This document shows positions 44,320 through 55,221 of a stretch of DNA of 64,000 nt, piece by piece. The translations under genes were made by a program, and so were the position numbers. This DNA comes from Erigeron canadensis. Taxonomy: Eukaryota; Streptophyta; Magnoliopsida; Asterales; Asteraceae. The stretch is taken from the NCBI RefSeq assembly GCF_010389155.1, contig NC_057765.1, forward strand, positions 41,187,559 to 41,251,558. Reading direction: 5' to 3'. A model generated the notes under the pieces. The model was not told the DNA's origin. It did no database searches and saw only the letters and a program-made list of their open reading frames with translations. Within the stretch, counting starts at the first letter, position 1. Every line of letters begins with the position of its first letter.

Positions 44320-46222
44320 GGGTGGGGGAGGGCTTCCCCACTCCTCCCCTCCCCTCTCCGATTTTTTTTCTCCTCCCCTCCCCTCCTCTTTTGCTAGAAG
44401 CACTTCGCCACCCTTCCCCTCCCTTTTCTATTTAATTTAATTTCTATTTATTTTTAAAACTAAAACATTTTATTTAATAAATTAAAAATACATTAAAAAA
44501 CAAAAACAACACATAATTTTATTCAACACACAAAAACAATTAAAACATACAATTTATTCAACATAAACATACAACTAAGGCATCGGCCATCCGTGCATCT
44601 GACACATCTCGCGTTTCTGCGCCAAAACCATCTCCAACATCGGCCCGCTAAGGTGATCGTGTGGCCTAAGAACGAAGTCCATATCGCTCTGTCGTTGCTG
44701 CCTCTGGACTATCCATGTCATCTCCTCATCCCGTTTCTTCCTAGCCTCCTCCGCGCGCCATATAGCTATCCATCATCGCCTTCTTCATCTGCATCTTCTC
44801 CTCCCACATTCGCTTTTTATCTTCATTGTCGCATTTCAACTCAGCGACCATCTTTAAGAATTCTTTAGATGTGGTGGAGGCGGATGTAGACGGTTGCTTA
44901 CCTTTAGCTTTACGACGGGGTGGCACGGGTCTAGCAGGGTGTATTGGTGCATCATCTATGTCGTTCCCACACTCCTCTTCTTGCTCCAACTGGTCCGCAT
45001 TCAAGTCAATATGGACCGATGCCTCCCCCGATGAACGTACATGGACCGACCCTTCCGTTCTTGCCCTTTTGCTACCCGACTCCTCACAAATCCCCTCCAC
45101 AGTAAGAACCTCCGACCACTTCGGCGCATCCCTCAAAACTTGCCACGCCTCCATATGCGGAAACCCGGACTTGTTATGTATTTCCGCATATACAATGCCA
45201 CTGACGCCTTTAACACATCCTCGTCACTTTGACCACTCAACATCTTACTTTTCTTCACATTGTAGATACCACAAAAACCCGTCACCTTAAGCTTCAAATC
45301 CTTCCATTTCGACCTACACACTTCCGGGCTACGTCCTGAATCACGTTTCAAGTGTGAATCCAACTGAAACTTCACCTTCCCCCAAAACGAATTGGCCGTT
45401 TAGGCGTTTCCGGTGTTTGGATCCTCGGAAACGTTTAACCAAGCTTTTGCCAAATACTTTTCTTCATCCTTCCCCCATCCACGACGCTCTCTTTACCTTT
45501 AGCCGCTTTAACCGAGACTTGGGTCTCGGGTATTGCTTCCTCTTCTTCCTCCTCGACCTCTTCTTCTTCTTCTTCTTCTTCTTGAACCTGTTGATGATAT
45601 TGTGATGATGAACCACCCGCGAATTGCGAAAACGCGGGTTGACTTTCATTTGCGAAAGAAGAAAACCCAGTATTCATTGGTTGGACATTTGCCGGGGTGG
45701 TTGTGAAAAACAGTGGGTCCATTCCACTAATGAAATCATCAACGGTTTGTGGCCGATACGTATTTTCAAATGTGTTATTTTGCAGAGGAGGAGGTGGTGG
45801 CATAACATCGCGGTTGTTTGGAGGTGGTGGGTTTCTACGTTTTCTGGGTAGGTCAGAGAATTTTGGGTCTTTAACTTTCTTTCCCCTATTCATGTTGATG
45901 ATCTTTGGTTGTTTAAGATTGAAAAGCAAAAAAAAAAAAAGAAGAAAAGGAAGGCAGGGGGACGAACAGAAAGAAAGAAGAGAAGAAGAAAAATGAAGAA
46001 GAAAAGAAGAAGAGAAAGAGAAGAAAGAGGTGAGGATAACCGTTGGTGAGTGGGCTTCTTATTTTTTATTATTATTATTTTTTTAATTATTCCAACGGTC
46101 GATTTTATAGGCAAGAGAACCGACACATTGATGCCCAAACTCCTCCCCTCCCCACCGGTACCGAGGGTCGGCGTGGTGAGCCATCCGGTACCGGCTCTCT
46201 CCCCTCATGACTCCGTCCACCC
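44320..46222 (-). mobile_element. PIF/Harbinger element carrying only the Myb-like ORF
   Basis: The 1,903-bp element begins GGGTGGGGGAGGGC and ends CGGAGTCCACCC-like (mirrored GGGTGGACGGAG), flanked by the 3-bp duplication TAA (44317-44319 and 46223-46225). That target is typical of PIF/Harbinger. Inside, on the minus strand, is a broken Myb/SANT-like DNA-binding protein gene. No DDE transposase is present, so the element could move only with help from elsewhere. Subterminal regions are rich in CTCCCCTCCCC. Confidence 0.85.
44741..45929 (-). pseudogene. Broken Harbinger-associated Myb/SANT-like protein
   Basis: The reading starts MLFNLKQPK or MNRGKKVKDPKF (45929 or 45893) with a proline-rich head and an acidic tract from a GAA/GAG repeat. 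The DNA-binding part follows in another frame: WGKDEEKYLAKAW, NVSEDP, then an in-frame stop before FWGKVKFQLDSH, RSPEVCRSKWKDLK and VALYMRKYITSPGF. A second frameshift near 45160 leads to MEAWQVLRDAPKW and the C-terminal NAM-associated-type part, which has an RRKAKGKQ basic patch and ends in a charged helix. So there are two frameshifts and one stop. Such proteins usually pair with the Harbinger transposase and bind the element ends. Databases often label relatives glutathione S-transferase T3-like, which is misleading. Confidence 0.8.
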
Positions 46223-46225
46223 TAA

Positions 46226-47400
46226 CAAATCAGCTTTAAACAATTAAACCAGAGAAAATCAGAAGCATGATGGACTTTGTTCGAATTCGACAAACTGATA
46301 TTGAACTGTCGTGTGTCCCAAGAATGTATCTTTTAAATTATTACTCGTATTTGAACTATATGCAAACCTTTTTACTTTAACAAATATATATTAAATATAC
46401 TTGTTTTGTCTCCAGTAAATACTTCCAAACATGTGAAAGACACATATACAAACATATTACTTCTCTTTATGCTTCGAAGGAATTATTTTAAAATAATGCA
46501 ACAGCTTTATATGTGATAGGGACAATGATATTTTAACTTTACAAATATATAAAGTTTAATAAAACAACAAAATCCGTATACAATATTGATCTCCCTGTGC
46601 ATATTGTTGGGTCATAGTCAAAAAGCATCACATGTCCTTTGAAAGAAATGTTTGCTAATCACGAACTTCGAATACACGTACATTGATGCTTTCAAATTGA
46701 TTCCTCCAATATCAATTTCGATAGTATCGGTTATTAGTTATTTTAATGCAAAGTTATACGTTCAAAGTTAATCTATGATTCACTTATGTGTTCGGTATTC
46801 AACGTAACTATTACTCAAGAAATGTTTCGTTTGATAATATATTTTAAAAAATATAACTAATAGTTAAAAAAAATATAATACTAATATTCAATTTAGTTCA
46901 ACCTGAGCCTCAAAAATCAAATGTCATTGAACTCGTCGTCAATCATCCAACCGATTTTAGGTTCAACCGGTTAGGGTAACATTGGTTTAACCGAGTTTCT
47001 CCGACGACAAACTTTGAATGAATATAAAAATTGCTTTGATGGTGAAACTATATGTGTAACCTTTAATTTATCTTAAATTCTTATATAGTGTATATCTATA
47101 TTTAAAAAGAGTTTAATATATGATTTTGTTAAACGAAGCTGGTCTTTATTTGACATTTTATTCAATATATTAAAATAAAAAATCTGACCAAAATTTATTA
47201 CTGGAAAATCCAGATATGATATAGTGATATGTTATCGTTACACCACTGAAGTTATAACATAGATAGAAACACAACTAACTTTGGAAATACAATCACTTTA
47301 TATATCTCATACAGTCATACTTTAACTAACTACTATATTTTTTGTACCAAATGTTTAAATTTAGCATCATTTTATAATGTTGTAATAGTAAGTAAGTATT
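46226..47400. other. Gene-free stretch
   Basis: AT-rich sequence. No gene or transposon end recognised. Confidence 0.5.
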
Positions 47401-48088
47401 ATTGAATCAAAAGTGAAAACTTGGTTGGACACCCTGCCAACATGTTTATTGCATCTGACACTCCAACACACATATCCACTGTCCCACCACTATTTTATAA
47501 ATACATATAAAAAAAACAAAATATTAAACAAAAAAATCTCCCAATCAATTCCAAAATATTAATTAATATAAATTAAATTTAAATAATGTAATAATTATTG
47601 TCTACTTAAATCACAAAATCCAAAACACACAGTCACACACACACACACTTTCTTTTTCATTCTCACTCTACATTCCTTTCTTTTTCTCTCCACCAAACCA
47701 ACCATTTACAAAAAAATTAAAATAGATAAATATTTGAAAATTATTATATTAATATATATTGTCCACTTAAATTACAAAATCATAGACACACTCAAACACT
47801 TTCTTTTCATTCCTTTCTTTTTCTCTCTAAAAAAACACACACCAAGTTAAATAAAAAATAAAAAATATTTAGCCGCAATTAAGGGTTTAAATTTCGGTGG
47901 AGGCAAACAAATCACAAACCCCATTTACACAAACATTCATTTACATATTTTTAAACCAATATATATATATACACACATATACATACAGTGTGTGTGAAGT
48001 GTGTTTTTTTTCTTGAATGTAATATGAAATTTTGGAGAGAAATACAAACGTATATAGTAAATACATATATATTATACACTTTTAGCAA
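47401..48088 (+). promoter_or_regulatory. 5' flank and likely leader of the O-fucosyltransferase-family gene
   Basis: CT-rich stretches here look like a plant core promoter and leader. A block (ATTATTGTCTACTTAAAT, CACAAAATC, ACACAC...ACTTTCTTTTTCATT, CCTTTCTTTTTCTCTC) appears twice, at 47593-47691 and 47752-47828. No clear TATA box could be chosen, as AT-rich text is everywhere. Confidence 0.4.
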
Positions 48089-51000
48089 ATGGGGGTAGCA
48101 AAATCTTGGAGATATAGTGGAAAAGTTTTGATCTTGGCAAAAAATCATGGATATAAACATAATAACTTGAAGCATCATTGTTTGTTATGGTCACCGCCGG
48201 AGACGACGGTGGTTGGCGGTGGGCAGAGACGGCGGATCTCATGGCCGGTGGTTTGTGGGGTGATGTTGTTTCTTTTGGGTTTGGTGTCTTTTTTTACTGG
48301 TCATCTTGCTTCTTCTCATCATGAATGGTATTCACATAAAATTGTTAAAACAAGATTATGGAAGAAAAAAGTGGTAATTTTTTTTTATAACTTTTATACT
48401 CTTATCTTCTTTTTAAGTGTTTTTTCTTTTAAATGGATTCTGCTAACTGTAGTCCCAAGAATCATAATTTATTTATTTTTTTTGAACGGCAAGAATCATA
48501 AATAAATATGCAAAAAAGTAGTGTTGCACCTATTATTTTTAGAAAGAGCGGTTATTATTTGTATGTACGATTGCTTTCAGCTTGTTAATTCTGGTACTAT
48601 AGTTATCAAAATATATCTTATAGACACATAAATAAACACTTGTCACAAAATGTATGTAACATATTTAGTTATTTTCTCAAAATTTATAATTTGTTTGTTT
48701 ACTAGTTAGAGCAATGTTAATTTGTGACTTTTTTTTTTTTAGACATGGAGTTCATATTAAGTACAAAAGTTTGTTTGTTTAAAGGGATGAATGAGGTTTG
48801 GACCATCGCAATATACCAAAAGAAAATTGTTAATTTGTTTTGGATTTTTTTATATGGAATTTAAGCTTGTATTTTCATTTTCCGGGTCTAATTTTTTGAA
48901 CAAAAGTGATGTTTATTGTGGTAAGTATTATGTTTCTTGAAACTTTCTTGCGTTGCTTGTAATATCAGTTCTTTTTGCTGTCAAATTTCTTAAGTTTTTG
49001 AGCTTAAATTTTGTAGCCAAACTTAATCTTGTAGCCAAAGTCAAAGACTTGTGTGCAAAATATTTTCGCCTGTAAAAATTTATTCTTGGTGTTGCTTTAT
49101 ATCGCATTTATCTATTTTGTTATCAAAATTTGGATTTTCTTAATATATTTTTTTGTCCAATATCTTGGAAGCATTCGAAATGACATGTTGAAAAAATTTC
49201 TGGAGTGAAGTTTTGTTATGGAATCTTTCTTTTGTTGCATTGCTTGAAGGTCTCATCCTCATCCCCAAATTTCTATGCGAATAAGAATAGAATGTTAAGT
49301 GAAAGTGGTCTGCTTTATGCTGTACTTGCAAGTTTTTGCTTTGTATCAAGATTTTTATATGACATTTAAAGCTTTGCTCTTAGGAGTATTTCTGTATGTT
49401 TTTTGTGCTTATCAAGAGTTCGTATATTTGCGTCTAGCCAAGTATATATTGCAATCACTCATCGGATTATTCTTTTTGTTATGTAAAACATAGCACCAGA
49501 CTAGCGCTGTACCAGTTGACATATGGAAATCCAAGTACTCAAACTTCTACTATGGATGCAGTGAGAGAAGCCCTTATTACGCACGTAAGCCTTCCGACTT
49601 ATAACTACATTTACAACATTCAAATCTTGTTTTTCAATATGATTAAGCTTAAGATATATGTTTTATTGGTATATCATGGTTCTTTAAACTTGAAATTAAT
49701 GATGTATACAGCTCCAGCTCGTCACCTGCCTTCAAACGGTTATCTACTAATTGCTGCCAGTGGTGGACTGAATCAACAAAGAACCGGGGTAAATGTTTTC
49801 TTTTAAGACTAGCTTATGTTGCAACCTTCGATCAACAGAAAGTCATATTGTTGATAAAATGACAACCCTCTTGGTGCATATTTTAAGCCATCTTAGAAGT
49901 GTTTTTAAATTACGGATCTTCAAAGTTCTGTTTCTTTTTTTCTAATTGTTTCCACGGATATTTATTTTCCTTTTATGTTTTTACTGATGAATTTCATGCA
50001 TGCAGATTACTGATGCCGTAGTTGTTGCACGGATCCTAAATGCTACTCTAGTCATTCCTGAGTTGGATCATCACTCATACTGGAAGGACGATAGGTGAGT
50101 GAATTGAGACATCTTTTGTCAATTTTATGTTACGTTTTTGGAGAAAGAAGTTATCGAGCTTATGACGATTTTTTCTTTCTATAATTCCAGTGACTTTGCC
50201 AACATATTTGATGTTGATTGGTTCATATCTAATCTTGCTAAGGATGTGCCTGTTGTCAAAAGAGTCCCAGACAAATTCATGAGGTCACTTGAAAAACCAC
50301 CTTACACGATGCGTGTCCCGAGAAAATCAGAACCTCAATTTTACCTCAGTGAAGTACTGCCAATACTTACAAAGAGACGTGTAAGATATTGTATCTAGAT
50401 TCAATTTAACATACCTTCTTGTCCCTACGCCCTCGAGGTGTCAATATAGGTGGGCTGGGTAGCAAGTGTTACCTGATGAAATGGGCTGTTGAACTGAAAC
50501 AGTTTAGTCCAAATTTTACCCTACTATAATTACGTTACTATGATAAATGCTATTACAAAACTATATTATTACGATCATGATCCGATTTTTTCCTGAATAA
50601 ACAACAGAATAGGTTGTCTGCAACCAAACTACACTAGGGGATGACTTTTGAACATCCTTGACCTGTTTTCATTTTAGCCAACTTTCTAGATTTTACTTGT
50701 TTGACCCATTAAAGATAATTCGTAATTCCGAATTGACCCACTCATGAGAATATGGGTCAAAAAAGACACTTGTTCCTTGCAGAAGGCAACATGCAACTTG
50801 GCTAGTAGTTGTAACAAAGTAGTTTTAAAAAAAGTGTTTGACGGTGTCTTATATCTAATCACGCCTAACGTTTTGCATATACTCCCCATGGTGGTAATGG
50901 ACATAATAAGTAATTTTAAATTTTTTAACTTGGAACCAAAATGGAAATCAATATTCAGTTTTTATAGGATAAAGTGGTGCAATGTTGCCATGTTGGGCTA

Positions 51001-53771
51001 TACATACATACACATTTGTATGTTCCCTTTATTTATGAGCTTTATAATCATTGTGCAGGTTGTTCAGTTAACTAAGTTTGATTATAGGCTTGCTAGTGAT
51101 CTTGATGAAGAGCTACAACGGTTGCGTTGTCGGGTCAACTATCACGCTTTACGTTTTACAAAACCAATTCAAAATCTTGGTCAGAAAATTGTTATGGAAA
51201 TGAGGAAGATGTCTACTCGCTTTATTGCAATTCACTTGAGGTTTGTCACTCAATGCCAAATTTCCAATTCGTTCATGCCTTCATCAAAATCACTGTTATA
51301 AGATATGAGTGAGGTACATAAGAAGACCACCCCTTCTCAAATCAAATCCTTATACTGACTGCTTTAAGAGTAGAGGGTACTTTTGTGGTCTTGCATGGTG
51401 CACTTCCCAAAACATCTGACCTCAAATGCAAATGGTAGTATGGTAGGGTGCGATGAGCAACGGACAACACTGACTGATTTTTGCACGGGTCAAAAGGGTT
51501 GGGGTCATATCAACCCATATCACTTACTGGCCATTTAAAAAAAAATTAAGTCGAGGTCAGATGTGTATACAATAAAATATTCCTATTATTCTAACAATGA
51601 TATAATATGTTAAATGAGATTGATATAAGAGGTTCTGTACTTAAAACTTGTTTTCTTTTGGGCTATTATATATTTAAACCCATTTGACCCATTAGAAATG
51701 AGATATGATTCAGATCAACCCACACATCAGTAAATGTGTCAAATTGTCACCTCTACATTATATAGGTTCAATACATTCTTTTTTATTAAGTCCTATGCTC
51801 CATGCTCGATGGTTAATCAGTGTGTGATTTACAGGTTTGAGCCTGATATGCTTGCATTTTCGGGTTGTTACTATGGTGGTGGGGATAAAGAAAGAAATGA
51901 GCTCGGTGAAATCAGGAAAAGATGGGCAACATTACCCGTGAGATTTCTTAAACATTATTGTGTCCAAAATTCACCCTTTTTACAGATGTTTTAAATGTAT
52001 TTTTCTTTACTTTTAGGAAACAAGTCCTGATGGAGAGCGGAAGCGAGGAAAATGTCCTCTAACACCTCACGAAGTAGGTTTAATGCTGCGGGCACTAGGT
52101 TTTGAAAATAACACGTATCTTTACGTCGCATCAGGTGAAATATATGGTGGAGAAGAAACCTTGAAGCCTCTTAGGGAACTGTTTCCAAACTTTTACACAA
52201 AGGAAATGGTCGCTAGCAAAGAGCTTGAACCTTTTCTTCCATATTCTTCACAGCTTGCTGCTATAGACTATATTGTTTGTGATGAAAGTGATGTTTTTGT
52301 AACCAACAACAATGGAAACATGGCGAAAATTCTTGCTGGTCGAAGGTATGGATATTGAACTCTTACTATAACCTTGAGAATGTAATATCTTTATGAATAT
52401 CTTTTTCAAGTTAGTAACTAGGGTTTATGGTTTAAAGGGAATAAGAAAACACATATCGTGTATCCAAACCAAAAAATCTATTTAACTGTGACATTGTTCT
52501 GATATACTAGGGGCATCTGGGCATGCATATAAATAAAAAGTTGTATTTTTCATGTACTTTTTGATCAAGTGAAAAGTGTACGTTTGACTTAAAACAATGT
52601 TTAAGGAAAATGTTTGACCATTCATCAAATATCTAAAACTTTGTTCGAGCCACAAATATAACTTTATAATGTGAATTAAGCCATTAATCGATTCGAAAAA
52701 ACGTTACAATACAATGGCAGGTAGTCGGGCCACAAATTGCGCCGCTAACCTTTTTGAATAGCAAACCCGATCTTACTAGATACAATGTTTTGGGTTAATT
52801 TATGAGCATTATAAGTGTACTTGCAATCCTTTTATGGGAAAGTTAGCAACAATAACTTGCAAAGCTTCCTATATAGGAAAATGTGTTTTTTTGTTACAGA
52901 TGACGGATCATAGAAATAAGATTGTTGAAGTTATATATGTTTTCTGGGTTTTACCCCTAACCGGAAATCATATATTATTGGGATAAGTATCCTGGAATGT
53001 AACAAACTTTGGACGAATGTCTATAGTAGGAAATAACTAAAGTTTTGTGTATTGTATGTAAACAACTTTAAAAAATGTTTATTGTATGTAAGAAAACATA
53101 CGTGGCAACCATATAAAGGTGCCACTTGTCTGATTTTAATTGGTTGAATACATTTTGTTACATACAATAAACATTTTTTTCGAGTTCTTTACATATAATA
53201 CACACAACTTTAGTTATTTCTTACTATAGATATTCGTTCAAAGTTTGTTACATTACAAGATACTTATCCCTATATTATTTGCACTTGAATATATGATTTG
53301 GTTATTCTTAAAGAGCAAGCATAACTCTTCTTTGTATCTTTCAACAGGAGATACATGGGGCATAAGAGAACCATCCGTCCAAACGCCAAAAAGCTAAATG
53401 CTTTGTTTTTTAAACGCGATAAAATGCCATGGGCAACATTTGCTAAAAAGGTAAAAGCAGCCCAACAAGGATTCTTGGGTGAACCAGATGAGATGAAAAC
53501 CGGGCGTGGTGAATTCCACGAATACCCGTCTACTTGTATTTGCAAGAAGCCCTTCAAGTTTTCCGATCTCGACAGCAACTACAACATAAACCAAACCCTC
53601 ACAAAGTTGTCCTTCAACCCGGAAGCAGAATCTGAATATGGGCGCAATGAAGAAGATCAAGGTGTTCATAATGTGCAGAGTATAGAAAATTCAGGTATGA
53701 TTGGAAACCGTGAATCATCATCATCAACAACAAAAGAAGAGGATGGTGTTCAGTTTTTGGCTAATAACTAA
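48089..53771 (+). CDS. O-fucosyltransferase-family protein (GT106/DUF246), Golgi type II
   Basis: My nine-exon model is 48089-48373, 49500-49584, 49712-49788, 50006-50094, 50191-50380, 51059-51240, 51835-51937, 52017-52345 and 53348-53771. It is 1,764 nt, 587 residues, in frame at all GT-AG junctions. A short basic N-tail precedes one membrane span (about 51-70), as in type II Golgi glycosyltransferases. The catalytic region holds the family motifs: GYLLIAASGGLNQQRTGITD (nucleotide-sugar site), DHHSYWKDDSDFANIFDVDW, HLRFEPDMLAFSGCYYGGG, YVASGEIYGGEETLKPLREL and CDESDVFVTNNNGNMAKILA. It resembles the Arabidopsis At1g14020/At2g03280 group. Plant members transfer fucose or rhamnose to proteins or wall glycans; the acceptor here cannot be told. 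The end of exon 1 could also be 48370. The last intron carries a MITE. The acidic/serine-rich C-tail is probably disordered. Confidence 0.94.
52980..53270. mobile_element. Mutator-type MITE in the last intron of the O-fucosyltransferase-family gene
   Basis: A 291-bp foldback element with ends GGGATAAGTATCCTGGAATG and CATTACAAGATACTTATCCC, flanked by a perfect 9-bp duplication TATATTATT (52971-52979 and 53271-53279). Arms pair over at least 70 bp (TGTAACAAACTTTG/CAAAGTTTGTTACA and further in). It lies 77 bp before the last exon and should be spliced out. A one-armed relative is at 4052-4222. Confidence 0.93.
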
Positions 53772-55025
53772 TGGCAAGAAAATACTTGATAGTGTCTTTG
53801 ATTTGAATTTTTTTTTTTTTTTTTTTTTGGAATTTATATGATGAGCTAAGTTGGCTCGCTGTTGTATCTATATTTTTGTAATTTTCCATTTTGCCACTGT
53901 TTTCGTTAGGATTTCAAGAAATTTAGTAGTGACATCTGGGTTTGAGATTACTCTGTATAGAAAAGTGTCAGACTTCTACAAGTGTGGTAATATTTTTTGT
54001 AAGGTAGGACCCGTCCTTGACGGGATTGGCTATGAACTGGATTGGATGTTGTTGTTTAGTAGCCTGTGGATGTTTTGCAGGCTTCAAAATTTATTAGCAA
54101 ATTTATACTATTACTCATTAGATCTAATCATCTACAGAAGTTCACTTCTAATAATGCTTAACTATGAAAACATGCCTAGGCTGCTAGGGATACTAACCAA
54201 AAGTCCACACACATATCACATCTATAAATGGATACATATAATACATATATACATACAAAGACATAAAATGGCACAATCACATTCACACCTACTACAGTGA
54301 CCCCACATCGATAACATTAAAGTTCATCGACACCTACAAACCTCACTTGATATAAATGATGCATGCATAAACGTATCATACAAACGCCAACCAATTTTTA
54401 TAGCATTCATATTACTAAAAGAGTCGCATAACTAACACTATTGCATTTAACTTTCCAGTTAATTTTCCAACTACCCTCAGCCCGAATAGCCGATGGACAC
54501 CAGGCCATCTCAAATCAACGAACATGCAACATGCCAGAAGCAGTTGGATGTTATTTTAGCATCCAAGTCAAATAACCTCAGGTTGAACTTATGGTTGATT
54601 CAATTCAAAATATAAGCTGAACTTGAGCCCAAATGAAGCAAAAGCTTTGATATCAACAGAACCTTACCCCATCTACTACCCGAAAACATATGTATTATAT
54701 TCAAGTCTCAAATACTCGCACAGTAATAACTTGAACTTGGTTTGTTAGTCTTTTAGAGTTGTATTCAAGCTATAACAGTAGAACCTGGAGTTGACAAAGT
54801 TCAAACACACCGCTCCAATCCATATTTGAGTGCAAAAAATGTGGTAAAAGCTTTAAAATTGTGGATAAGACAGTAGGCTAGAATATGATCATGTATCCAT
54901 CCAAAAGTACACAATAATCTCATGGTAATCGTCTAAAGCAATTTACCACAATCATGATAGTGTAACCATAGAAAAGACCATATACATAGACCAAAAGAAG
55001 CAAAAAGAAAAAAATTGATATCTGA
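53772..55025. other. Region between two convergent genes
   Basis: Holds the 3' UTR of the O-fucosyltransferase-family gene (with a long T run at 53809-53829) and the 3' flank of the Agenet gene. The 149-residue frame at 53851-54300 lacks any domain and looks like UTR noise. Confidence 0.5.
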
Positions 55026-55200
55026 AGGCTTATGGCAACCGTTCCTAGTTCTATAATCTCTGTTTAATTAGAGACAACACTGAAATTGGACTTGATACCA
55101 TCTTCTACTAGGTGTGGTAAGTTATGGAGGCTTATGGCAACCGTTCCTAGTTCTATAATCTCTGCTTAATAGAGACAACAATGAAACTGGACTCAATTCC
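55026..55200. repeat. Tandem duplication in the 3' UTR of the Agenet gene
   Basis: AGGCTTATGGCAACCGTTCC followed by TAGTTCTATAATCTCTG starts at 55026 and again at 55128. The unit is 102 bp and the second copy fades near 55200. It lies just past the stop codon of the Agenet gene. Confidence 0.85.
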
Positions 55201-55221
55201 ATCTGCTTAGAAACATTCTTA

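Noticed and set aside
44096..46247. Plus-strand open frames in the Harbinger element
   Set aside because: They are mirror images of the Myb-like ORF and of CT-rich subterminal repeats.
49516..49806. Frame starting MTYGNPST at 49516
   Set aside because: It is a shifted reading of exon 2 of the O-fucosyltransferase-family gene. The correct frame gives DIWKSKYSNFYYGCSERSP and joins both neighbours in phase.
53851..54300. 149-residue plus-strand frame after the O-fucosyltransferase-family gene
   Set aside because: No recognisable domain and unusual composition. It starts within the 3' UTR of the preceding gene.
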